Shown here: in pieces, positions 12,446 to 25,000 of the stretch
Layout of the letters: each line of letters starts with the position of its first letter
Position numbering within the stretch: the stretch's first letter is position 1
Assembly: GCF_963662255.1 (NCBI RefSeq)
Contig: NC_085052.1
Location: 36,342,654 to 36,406,653, forward strand
From: Cinclus cinclus
Taxonomy: Eukaryota > Chordata > Aves > Passeriformes > Cinclidae
Length of the DNA: 64,000 nucleotides
Direction: 5' to 3'
Made by a program: the position numbers and the translations under genes
Notes under the pieces: model-generated
What the model saw: the letters and a program-made list of their open reading frames with translations, nothing else
What the model was told of the DNA's origin: nothing
The model's database searches: none

Positions 12446-13765
12446 ATTGTGACCCAATGCAGGCTAACAATCTAATGATCCCTTGTGACACCAATGGGCC
12501 TAAAAGGGGCAGGGATGTATTGTGAAAGCATGGGGCCCAATTAAAACCTGGTACAATTACGCCACCATGGAGGCCAAGAATCAAGTGATTCATTGTGACA
12601 TCAAGTGGCCTAAAAGGGCATGGGATGCATTGTGACACCACAGATGTTAAGAGAAGCAAGGATCCATTGTGACCCAATGCAGGCTAACAATCTAATGATC
12701 CCTTGTGACACCAATGGGCCTAAAAGGGCCAGGGATGAATTGTTACAGCACGGGGACCAATAGAAGCAAGGATCTATTATGCCACCATGGAGGCCAAGAA
12801 TCAAATAATTCATTGTGACATCAAGTGGCCTAAAAGGGCATGGGATGCATTGTGACAGCACAGGGGTTAAGAGAAGCAAGGATCCATTGTGACCCAATGG
12901 AGGCTAACAATCTAATGATCCCTTTTGACACCAATGGGCCTAAAAGGGGCAGGGATGTATTGTGAAAGCATGGGGCCCAATGAAAACCTGCTACAATTAC
13001 GCCACCATGGAGGCCAGGAATGAAATGGTTCATTGTGACATCAAGTGGCCTAAAAGGGCATGGGATGCATTATGACACCACAGGGGTAAGGAGAAGCAAG
13101 GAACCATTGTGACCCAATGCAGGCTAACAATCTAATGATCCCTTGTGACACCAATGGGCCTAAAAGGGGCAGGGATGTATTGTGAAAGCATGGGGCCCAA
13201 TTAAAACCTGGTACAATTACGCCACCATGGAGGCCAAGAATCAAGTGATTCATTGTGACATCAACTGGCCTAAAAGGGCATGGGATGCATTGTGACACCA
13301 CAGATGTTAAGAGAAGCAAGGATCCATTGTGACCCAATGCAGGCTAACAATCTAATGATCCCTTGTGACACCAATGGGCCTAAAAGGGCCAGGGATGAAT
13401 TGTTACAGCACGGGGACCAATAGAAGCAAGGATCTATTATGCCACCATGGAGGCCAAGAATCAAATAATTCATTGTGACATCAAGTGGCCTAAAAGGGCA
13501 TGGGATGCATTGTGACAGCACAGGGGTTAAGAGAAGCAAGGATCCATTGTGACCCAATGGAGGCTAACAATCTAATGATCCCTTTTGACACCAATGGGCC
13601 TAAAAGGGGCAGGGATGTATTGTGAAAGCATGGGGCCCAATGAAAACCTGCTACAATTACGCCACCATGGAGGCCAGGAATGAAATGGTTCATTGTGACA
13701 TCAAGTGGCCTAAAAGGGCATGGGATGCATTATGACACCACAGGGGTAAGGAGAAGCAAGGAACC
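12446..13765 (+). repeat. 660-bp (3-monomer) tandem duplication, I-V-I x2
   Basis: The sets at 12,446-13,105 and 13,106-13,765 share rare marks: TGAAAACCTGCTACAATTAC, CCAGGAATGAAATGG and CACAGATGTTAAGAG. The same pair is at 23,898-25,217. In the related block at 49,670-50,329 only one set is present, so the unit number varies between paralogous blocks. Confidence 0.8.
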
Positions 13766-15306
13766 ATTGTGACCCAATGCAGGCTAACAATCTAATGATC
13801 CCTGTGACACCAATGGGCCTAAAAGGGCCAGGGATGAATTGTTACAGCACGGGGACCAATAGAAGCAAGGATCTATTATGCCACCATGGAGGCCCAGAAT
13901 CAAATAATTCATTGTGACATCAAGTGGCCTAAAAGGGCATGGGATGCATTGTGACACCACAGGGGTTAAGAGAAGGAAGGAACCATTGTGACCCAATGCA
14001 GGCTAACAATCTAATGATCCCTTGTGGCACCAGGGGGTATAAAAAGGGCCAGGGATGGATTGTTACAGCACGGGGACCAATAGAAGCAAGGATCTATTAT
14101 GCCCCCGTGGAGGCCAAGAATCAAATGGTTCATTGTGACATCAAGTGGCCTAAAAGGGCTTGGAATGCATTGTGACAGCACAGAGGTTAAGAGAAGGAAG
14201 GATCCATTGTGACCCAATGGAGTCTAATAATCCCAGGATCCCATTTGACACCAGGGGGCGTAAAAGGGCCAGGGATAAATTGTGACAGCATGGGGCCCAA
14301 TAGAAACAAGGAACCATTATGACACCATGGAGGCCAAGAATCAAATGATTCATTGTGACATCAAGTGGCCTAAAAGGGCTTGGAATGCATTGTGACAGCA
14401 CAGAGGTTAAGAGAAGCAAGGAACCATTGTGACCCAATGAAGGCTAACAATCCTATGATCCCTTGTGGCGCCAGGGGGTATAAAAAGGGCCAGGGATGGA
14501 TTGTTACAGCACTGGGACCAATAGAAGCAAGGATCTATTATGCCCCCGTGGAGGCCAAGAATCAAATGATTCATTGTGACATCATGTGGCCTAAAAGGGC
14601 ATGGGATGCATTGTGACAGCACAGGGGTTAAGAGAAGCAAGGATCCATTGTGACCCAATGAAGGCTAACAATCTAAGAATCCCTTTTGACACCAATGGGC
14701 CTAAAAGGGGCAGGGATGTATTGTGAAAGCATGGGACCCAATTAAAACCTGGTACAATTTCGCCACCATGGAGCCCAAGAATCAAATGATTCATTGTGAC
14801 ATCAAGTGGCCTAAAAGGGCATGGGATGCATTGTGACACCACAGGGGTTAAGGGAAGCAAGGAACCATTGTGACCCAATGGAGGCTTATAATCCCAGGAT
14901 CCCATTTGACACCAGGGGTCGTAAAAGGGCCAGGGATGAATTGTGAAAGCATGGGGCCCAATAGAAACAAGGAACCATTATGACACCATGGAGGCCAAGA
15001 ATCAAATGATTCATTGTGACATCAAGTGGCCTAAAAGGGCATGGGATGCATTGTGACAACACAGGGGTTAAGAGAAGCAAGGATCCATTGTGACCCAATG
15101 GAGGCTAACAATCTAATGATCCCTTGTGACACCAATGGGCCTAAAAGGGGCAGGGATGTATTGTGAAAGCATGGGGCCCAATTAAAACCTAGTACAATTA
15201 CGCCACCATGGAGGCCAAGAATCAAATAATTCATTGTGACATCAAGTGGCCTAAAAGGGCATGGGATGCACTGTGACACCACAGGGGTTATGAGAAGCAA
15301 GGAACC

Positions 15307-15527
15307 ATTGTGACCCAATGCAGGCTAACATTCTAAGAATCCCTTTTGACACCAGGTTGGCGCAAAAGGACCACGGATGAACTCTGAGAGCACGGGGACC
15401 TATAGAAGCAAGGAACCATTATGCCACCGTGGAGGCCAAGAATCAAATGATTCATTGTGACATCAAGTGGCCTAAAAGGGCATGGGATGCATTGTGAAAC
15501 CACAGAGGTTAAGAGAAGCAAGGAACC
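15307..15527 (+). repeat. Hybrid II/III monomer, 221 bp
   Basis: The first three subrepeats are class II (CTAAGAATCCC, GGACCTATAGAAGC), with one extra base in CACCAGGTTGGCGC that disrupts the CTCF-like core. From subrepeat 4 the sequence is class III-like (TTATGCCACCGTGGAGG and TGTGACATCAAGTGG). Copies lie at 26,759-26,979, 34,249-34,469 and 59,578-59,798, so it marks one lineage. Confidence 0.82.
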
Positions 15528-15968
15528 ATTTTGACCCCATGCAGGCTAACAATCTAATGATCCCTTGTGGCACCAGGGGGTATAAAAAGGGCCAGGGATG
15601 GATTGTTACAGCACGGGGACCAATAGAAACAAGGATCTATTATGCCACCGTGGAGGCCAAGAATCAAATGATTCATTGTGACATCAAGTGGCCTAAAAGG
15701 GCATGGGATGCATTGTGACAGCACAGGGGTTAAGAGAAGCAAGGATCCATTGTGACCCAATGGAGGCTAATAATCCCAGGATCCCATTTGACACCAGGGG
15801 GCGTAAAAGGGCCAGGGATGAATTGTGACAGCATGGGGCCTAATAGAAAAAAGGAACCATTATGACACCATGGAGGCCAAGAATCAAATGATTCATTGTA
15901 ACATCAAGTGGCCTAAAAGGGCATGGGATGCATTGTGACAGCACAGGGGTGAAGAGAAGCAAGGATCC

Positions 15969-18900
15969 ATTGTGACCCAATGGAGGCTAACAATCTAATA
16001 ATCCCGTTTGACACCAATGGGCCAAAAAGTGGCAGGGATGTATTGTGAAAGCATGGGGCCCAATTAAAACCTGTTACAATTACGCCACCATGGAGGCCAA
16101 GAATCAAATGATTCATTGTGACATCAAGTGGCCTAAAAGGGCATGGGATGCATTGTGACACCACAGGGGTTAAGAGAAGCAAGGAACCATTGTGACCCAA
16201 TGCAGGCTAACAATCTAATGATCCCTTGTGACACCAATGGGCCTAAAAGGGGCAGGGATGAATTGTGAAAGCATGGGGCCCAAGTAAAACCTGGAACAAT
16301 TATGCCACCATGGAGGCCAAGAATCAAATGATTCATTGTGACATCAAGTGGCCTAAAAGGTCATGGGATGCATTGTGACAGCACAGGGGTTAAGAGAAGC
16401 AAGGAACCATTGTGACCCAATGCAGGCTAACAATCTAAGAATCCCTTTTGACACCAGGGTGCGCAAAAGGACCACGGATCGACTCTGACAACATGGGGAC
16501 CTATAGAAGCAAGGAACCATTATGACACCATGAAGGCCTAGAATCAAATGGTTCATTGTAAGACCAAGTGGCCTAAAAGGGCATGGGATGCATTGTGACA
16601 CCACAGAGGTTAAGAGAAGCAAGGAACCATTGTGACCCAATGCAGGCTAGCAATCTAATGATCCCTTGTGGCACCAGGGGGTATAAAAAGGGCCAGGGAT
16701 GGATTGTTACAGCACGGGGACCAATAGAAGCAAGGATCTATTATACCTCCGTGGAGGCCAAGAATCAAATGATTCATTGTGACATCAAGTGGCCTAAAAG
16801 GGCATGGGATGCATTGTGACACCACAGGGGTTAAGAGAAGCAAGGAACCATTGTGACCCAATGCAGGCTAACAATCTAATGATCCCTTGTGACACCAATG
16901 GCCCTAAAAGGGCCAGGGATGAATTGTTACAGCACGGGGTCCAATAGAAGCAAGGATCTATTATGCCACCATGGAGGCCAAGAATCAAATAATTCATTGT
17001 GACATCATGTGGCCTAAAAGGGCATGGGATGCATTGTGACAGCACAGGGGTTAAGAGAAGCAAGGAACCATTGTGACCCAATGCAGGCTAACAATCTAAT
17101 GATCCCTTGTGACACCAATGGGCCTAAAAGGGGCAGGGATGAATTGTGAAAGCATGGGGCCCAAGTAAAACCTGGTACAATTATGCCACCATGGAGGCCA
17201 AGAATCAAATGATTCATTGTGACATCAAGTGGCCTAAAAGGTCATGGGATGCATTGTGACACGACATGGGTTAAGAGAAGCAAGGAACCATTGTGACCCA
17301 ATGCAGGCTAACAATCTAAGAATCCCTTTTGACACCAGGGGGCGCAAGAGGACCACGGATCGACTCTGACAACATGGGGACCTATGGAAGCAAGGAACCA
17401 TTATGACACCATGAAGGCCAAGAATCAAATGGTTCATTGTAAGACCAAGTGGCCTAAAAGGGCTTGGAATGCATTGTGACACCACAGAGGTTAAGAGAAG
17501 CAAGGAACTATTGTGACCCAATGCAGGCTAACAGTCTAATGATCCCTTGTGGCACCAGGGGGTATAAAAAGGGCCAGGGATGGATTGTTACAGCACGGGG
17601 ACCAATAGAAGCAAGGATCTATTATGCCACCATGGAGGCCAAGAATCAAATAATTCATTGTGACATCATGTGGCCTAAAAGAGCATGGGATGCATTGTGA
17701 CAGCACAGGGGTTAAGAGAAGCAAGCATCCATTGTGACCCAATGGAGGCTAATAATCCCAGGATCCCATTTGACACCAGGGGGCGTAAAAGGGCCAGGGA
17801 TTAATTGTGACAGCATGGGGCCCAATAGAAACAAGGAACCATTATGACACCATGGAAGCCAAGAATCAAATGATTCATTGTGACATCAAGTGGCCTAAAA
17901 GCGCATGGGATGCATTGTGACACCACAGAGGTTAAGAGAAGCAAGGATCCATTGTGACCCAATGCAGGCTAACAATCTAATGATCCCTTGTGACACCAAT
18001 GGGCCTAAAAGGGGCAGGGATGAATTGTGAAAGCATGGGGCCCAAGTAAAACCTGGTACAATTACGCCACCATGGAGGCCAAGAATCAAATGATTCAATG
18101 TGACATCAAGTGGCCTAAAAGGGCATGGGATGCATTGTGACACCACAGGGGTTAAGAGAAGCAAGGAACCATTGTGACCCAATGCAGGCTAACAATCTAA
18201 TGATCCCTTGTGACACCAATGGGCCTAAAAGGGCCAGGGATGAATTGTTACAGCACGGGGACCAATAGAAGCAAGGATCTATTATGCCACCATGGAGGCC
18301 AAGAATCAAATGGTTCATTGTGACATCATGTGGCCTAAAAGGGCATGGGATGCATTGTGACAGCACAGGGGTTAAGAGAAGCAAGGAACCATTGTGACCC
18401 AATGCAGGCTAACAATCTAAGAATCCCTTTTGACACCAGGGGGCGCAAAAGGACCACGGATCGACTCTGACAACAAGGAGGACCTATGGAAGCAAGGAAC
18501 CATTATGACACCATGAAGGCCAAGAATCAAATGGTTCATTGTAAGACCAAGTGGCCTAAAAGGGCTTGGAATGCTTTGTGACACCACAGAGCTTAAGAGA
18601 AGCAAGGAACTATTGTGACCCAATGCAGGCTAACAATCTAATGATCCCTTGTGGCACCAGGGGGTATAAAAAGGGCCAGGGATGGATTGTTACAGCACGG
18701 GGAGCAATAGAAGCAAGGATCTATTATGCCACCATGGAGGCCAAGAATCAAATAATACATTGTGACATCATGTGGCCTAAAAGGGCATGGGATGCATTAT
18801 GACAGCACAGGGGTTAAGAGAAGCAAGGATCCATCATGACCCAATGGAGGCTAACAATTTAATAATCCCTTTTGACAACAATGGGCCTAAAAGGGGCAGG

Positions 18901-19052
18901 GATGAATTGTGAAAGCATGGGGCCCAATTAAAACCTGGTACAATTGCGCCACCATGGAGGCCAAGAATCAAATGATTCATTGTGACATCAAGTGGCCTAA
19001 AAGGGCATGGGATGCATTATGACACCACAGGGGTAAGGAGAAGCAAGGATCC
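15969..19052 (+). repeat. Shortened second copy of the 3.1-7.6 kb block
   Basis: The order is I I II III V I II III IV I V II III I. The first I (15,969-16,188) matches 12,226-12,445 (offset 3,743), including GTTTGACACCAATGGGCC and CCTGTTACAATTACG, so it is a patch at the junction. From about 16.2 kb the sequence follows 3.1 kb onward at offset 13,101, then 12,881, 12,331/12,332 and 11,451. The II at 18,391 is 221 bp through one inserted base near 18,476 (CAACAAGGAGGACC), after which the offset is 11,452. Confidence 0.78.
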
Positions 19053-22000
19053 ATTGTGACCCAATGGAGGCTAATAATCCCAGGATCCCATTTGACACCA
19101 GGGGGCGTAAAGGGGCCAGGGATGAATTGTGACAGCATGGGGCCCAATAGAAACAAGGAACCATTATGACACCATGGAGGCCAAGAATCAAATGATTCAT
19201 TGTGACATCAAGTGGCCTAAAAGGGCATGGGATGCATTGTGACACCACAGAGGTTAAGAGAAGCAAGGAACCATTGTGACCCAATGCAGGCTAACAATCT
19301 AATGATCCCTTGTGGCACCAGGGGGTATAAAAAGGGCAAGGGATGGATTGTTACAGCACGGGGACCAATAGAAGCAAGGATCTATTATGCCACCATGGAG
19401 GGCAAGGATAAAATGTTTCATTGTGACATCAAGTGGCCTAAAAGGGCATGGGATGCATTGTGGCAGAACAGGGGTTAAGAGAAGCAAGGAACCATTGCGA
19501 CCCAATGGAGGCTAACAATCTAAGAATCCCTTTTGACACCAGGAGGCGCAAAAGGACCACGGATGAACCCTGACAGCATGGGGACCTATAGAAGCAAGGA
19601 ACCATTATGACACCATGAAGGCCAAGAATCGAATGGTTCATTGTGACATCAAGTGGCCTAAAAGGGCTTGGAATGCATTGTGACAGCACAGAGGTTAAGT
19701 GGAGCAAGGAACCATTGTGACCCAATGCAGGCTAACAATCTAATGATCCCTTGTGGCACCAGAGGGTATAAAAAGGGCCAGGGATGGATTGTTACAGCAC
19801 GGGGACCAATATAAGCAAGGAACCATTATGACACCATGGAGGCCAAGAATCAAATGATTCATTGTGACATCAAGTGGCCTAAAAGGGCATGGGATGCATT
19901 GTGACAGCACAGGGGTTAAGAGAAGCAAGGATCCATTGTGACCCAATGGAGTCTAACAATCTAATGATCCCTTGTGACACCAATGGGCCTAAAAGTGGCA
20001 GGGATGTATTGTGAAAGCATGGGGCCCCATTAAATCTGGTACAATTGCGCCACCATGGAGGCCAAGAATCAAATGATTCATTGTGACATCAAGTGGCCTA
20101 AAAGGGCATGGGACGCATTGTGACACCACAGGGGTTAAGAGTAGCAAGGAACCATTGTGACCCAATGCAGGCTAACAATCTAAGAATCCCTTTTGACACC
20201 AGGGGGCGCAAAAGGACCACGGATGAACTCTGACAGCATGGGGACCTATAGAAGCAAGGAACCCTTATGACACCATGAAGGCCAGGAATCAAATGGTTCA
20301 TTGTAAGACCAAGAGGCCTAAAAGGGCTTGGAATGCATTGTGACAGCACAGAGGTTAAGAGAAGCAAGGAACCATTGTGACCCAATGCAGGCTAACAATC
20401 TAATGATCCCTTGTGGCACCAGGGGGTATAAGAAGGGCCAGGGATGGATTGTTACAGCACGGGGACCAATAGAAGCAAGGATCCATTATGCCACCGTGGA
20501 GGCCAAGAATCAAATTATTCATTGTGACATCAAGTGGCCTAAAAGGGCATGGGATGCATTGTGACAGCACAGGGGTTAAGAGAAGCAAGGATCCATTGTG
20601 ACCCAATGGAGGCTAACAATCTAATAATCCCTTTTGACACCAATGGGCCTAAAAAGGGCAGGGATGTATTGTGAAAGCATGGGGCCCAATTAAAATCTGG
20701 TACAATTACGCCCCCATGGAGGTCAAGAATCAAATGATTCATTGTGACATCATGTGGCCTAAAAGGGCATGGGATGCACTGTGACACCACAGGGGTTATG
20801 AGAAGCAAGGAACCATTGTGACCCAATGCAGGCTAACAATCTAAGAATCCCTTTTGACACCAGGGGGCGCAAAAGGACCACGGATGGACTCTGACAGCAT
20901 GGGGACCTATAGAAGCAAGGAACCATTATGACGCCATGAAGGCCAAGAATCAAATGGTTCATTGTAAGACCAAGTGGCCTAAAAGGGCTTGGAATGCATT
21001 GTGACACCACAGAGGTTAAGAGAAGCCAGGAACCATTGTGACCCAATGCAGGCTAACCATCTAATGATCCCTTGTGGCACCAGGGGGTATAAAAAGGGCC
21101 AGGGATGGATTGTTACAGCACGGGGATGAATAGAAGCAAGGATCTATTATGCCACCATGGAGGCCAAGAATCAAATGATTCATTGTGACATCAAGTGGCC
21201 TAAAAGGGCATGGGATGCATTGTGACACCACAGAGGTTAAGAGAAGCAAGGATCCATTGTGACCCAATGGAGGCTAATAATCCCGGTATCCCATTTGACA
21301 CCAGGGGGCGTAAAAGGGCCAGGGATGAATTGTGACATCATGGGGCCCAATAGAAACAAGGAACCATTAAGACACCATGGAGGCCAAGAATCAAGTGATT
21401 CATTGTGACATCAAGTGGCCTAAAAGGGCATGTGATGCATTGTGACACCACAGAGGTTAAGAGAAGCAAGGAACCATTGTGACCCAATGCAGGCTAACAA
21501 TCTAATGATCCCTTGTGACACCAATGGGCCTAAAAGGGCCAGGGATGCATTGTGACAGCACAGGGGTTAAGAGAAGCAAGGATCTATTATGCCACCATGG
21601 AGGCTAAGAATCAAATAATTCATTGTGACATCAAGTGGCCTAAAAGGGCATGGGATGCATTGTGACAGCACAGGGGTTAAGAGAAGCAAGGATCCATTGT
21701 GACCCAATGGAGGCTAACAATCTAATGATCCCTTTTGACACCAATGGGCCTAAAAGGGGCAGGGATGTATTTTGAAAGCATGGGGCCCAATGAAAACCTG
21801 GTACAATTACGCCACCATGGAGGCCAAGAATCAAATGATTCATTGTGTCATCAAGTGGCCTAAAAGGGCATGGGATGCATTATTACACCACAGGGGTTAA
21901 GAGAAGCAAGGATCCATTGTGACCCAATGCAGGCTAACAATCTAAGAATCCCTTTTGACACCAGGGGGCGCAAAAGGACCACGGATGGACTCTGACAGCA

Positions 22001-25000
22001 TGGGGACCTATAGAAGCAAGGAACCATTATGACACCATGAAGGCCAAGAATCAAATGGTTCATTGTAAGACCAAGTGGCCTAAAAGGGCTTGGAATGCAT
22101 TGTGACAGCACAGAGGTTAAGAGAAGGAAGGAACCATTGTGACCCAATGCAGGCTAACAATCTAATGATCCCTTGTGGCACCAGGGGGTATAAAATGGCC
22201 AGGGATGGATTGTTACAGCACGGGGACCAATAGAAGCAAGGATCTATTATGCCACCGTGGAGGCCAAGAATCAAATGATTCATTGTGACATCAAGTGGCC
22301 TAAAAGGGCATGGGATGCATTGTGACAGCACAGGGGTGAAGAGAAGCAAGGATCCATTGTGACCCAATGGAGTCTAATAATCCCAGGATCCCATTTGACA
22401 CCAGGGGGCGTAAAAGGGCCAGGGATCAATTGTGACAGCATGGGGCCCAATAGAAACAAGGAACCATTATGACACCATGGAGGCCAAGAATCAAATGATT
22501 CATTGTGACATCAAGTGGCCTAAAAGGGCATGGGATAAATTGTGACAGCACAGGGGTTAAGAGAAGCAAGGAACCATTGTGACCCAATGTAGGCTAACAA
22601 TCTAATGATCCCTTGTGGCACCAATGGGCCTAAAAAGGGCAGGGATGTATTGTGAAAGCATGGGGCCCAATTAAAACCTGGTACAACTACGCCACCATAG
22701 AGGCCAAGAATCAAATGATTCATTGTGACATCAAGTGGCCTAAAAGGGCATGGGATGCATTGTGACACCACAGGGGTTAAGAGAAGCAAGGAACCATTGT
22801 GACCCAATGCAGGCTAACCATCTAATGACCCCTTGTGGCACTAGGGGGTATAAAAAGGGCCAGGGATGGACTGTTACAGCACGGGGACCAATAGAAGCAA
22901 GGATCTATTATGCCACCGTGGAGGCCAAGAATCAAATGATTCATTGTGACATCATGTGGCCTAAAAGGGCATGGGATGCATTGTGACAGCACAGGGGTGA
23001 AGAGAAGCAAGGATCCATTGTGACCCACTGGAGGCTAATAATCCCAGGATCGCATTTGACACCAGGGGGCGTAAAAGGGCCAGGGATGAATTGTGACTGC
23101 ATGGGGCCCAATAGAAACAAGGAACCATTATGACACCATGGAGGCCAAGAATCAAGTGATTCATTGTGACATCAAGTGGCCTAAAAGGGCATGGGATGCA
23201 TTGTGACACCACAGAGGTTAAGAGAAGCAAGGAACCATTGTGACCCAATGCAGGCTAACAATCTAATGATCCCTTGTGACACCAATGGGCCTAAAAGGGC
23301 CAGGGATGAATTGTTACAGCACGGGGACCAATAGATGCAAGTATCTATTATGCCACCATGGAGGCCAAGAATCAAATAATTCATTGTGACATCATGTGGC
23401 CTAAAAGGGCATGGGATGCATTGTGACAGCACAGGGGTTAAGAGAAGCAGGGAACCATTGTGACCCAATGCAGGCTAACAATCTAATGATCCCTTGTGGC
23501 ACCAGGGGGTATAAAAAGGGCCAGGGATGGATTGTTACAGCACGGGGACCAATAGAAGCAAGGATCTATTATGCCCCCGTGCAGGCCAAGAATCAAATGA
23601 TTCATTGTGACATCATGTGGCCTAAAAGGGCATGGGATGCATTGTGACAGCACAGGGGTGAAGAGAAGCAAGGATCCATTGTGACCCAATGGAGGCTAAC
23701 AATCTAATAATCCCGTTTGACACCAATGGGCCAAAAAGTGGCAGGGATGTATTGTGAAAGCATGGGGCCCAATTAAAACCTGTTACAATTACGCCACCAT
23801 GGAGGCCAAGAATCAAATGATTCATTGTGACATCAAGTGTCCTAAAAGGGCATGGGATGCATTGTGACACCACAGGGGTTAAGAGAAGCAAGGAACCATT
23901 GTGACCCAATGCAGGCTAACAATCTAATGATCCCTTGTGACACCAATGGGCCTAAAAGGGGCAGGGATGTATTGTGAAAGCATGGGGCCCAATTAAAACC
24001 TGGTACAATTACGCCACCATGGAGGCCAAGAATCAAGTGATTCATTGTGACATCAAGTGGCCTAAAAGGGCATGGGATGCATTGTGACACCACAGATGTT
24101 AAGAGAAGCAAGGATCCATTGTGACCCAATGCAGGCTAACAATCTAATGATCCCTTGTGACACCAATGGGCCTAAAAGGGCCAGGGATGAATTGTTACAG
24201 CACGGGGACCAATAGAAGCAAGGATCTATTATGCCACCATGGAGGCCAAGAATCAAATAATTCATTGTGACATCAAGTGGCCTAAAAGGGCATGGGATGC
24301 ATTGTGACAGCACAGGGGTTAAGAGAAGCAAGGATCCATTGTGACCCAATGGAGGCTAACAATCTAATGATCCCTTTTGACACCAATGGGCCTAAAAGGG
24401 GCAGGGATGTATTGTGAAAGCATGGGGCCCAATGAAAACCTGCTACAATTACGCCACCATGGAGGCCAGGAATGAAATGGTTCATTGTGACATCAAGTGG
24501 CCTAAAAGGGCATGGGATGCATTATGACACCACAGGGGTAAGGAGAAGCAAGGAACCATTGTGACCCAATGCAGGCTAACAATCTAATGATCCCTTGTGA
24601 CACCAATGGGCCTAAAAGGGGCAGGGATGTATTGTGAAAGCATGGGGCCCAATTAAAACCTGGTACAATTACGCCACCATGGAGGCCAAGAATCAAGTGA
24701 TTCATTGTGACATCAACTGGCCTAAAAGGGCATGGGATGCATTGTGACACCACAGATGTTAAGAGAAGCAAGGATCCATTGTGACCCAATGCAGGCTAAC
24801 AATCTAATGATCCCTTGTGACACCAATGGGCCTAAAAGGGCCAGGGATGAATTGTTACAGCACGGGGACCAATAGAAGCAAGGATCTATTATGCCACCAT
24901 GGAGGCCAAGAATCAAATAATTCATTGTGACATCAAGTGGCCTAAAAGGGCATGGGATGCATTGTGACAGCACAGGGGTTAAGAGAAGCAAGGATCCATT

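Larger units (their letters stand above)
7601..15968 (+). repeat. 38-monomer block, first copy of the 11.45-kb duplication
   Basis: The order is IV III II III I II III I II III IV V I II III IV I III IV V III I I V I I V I V III IV III I IV I, hybrid II/III, III IV. The I-II-III trimer (661 bp) recurs near 8.5-9.8 kb. The monomers at 12,446-13,105 (I V I) are duplicated next door at 13,106-13,765 (660 bp). The block reappears at +11,452 as 19,053-27,420. Comparing matched frames I noticed about four substitutions and no indel over 8.3 kb, so the copies are close to 99.9% identical by inspection only. Confidence 0.82.
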
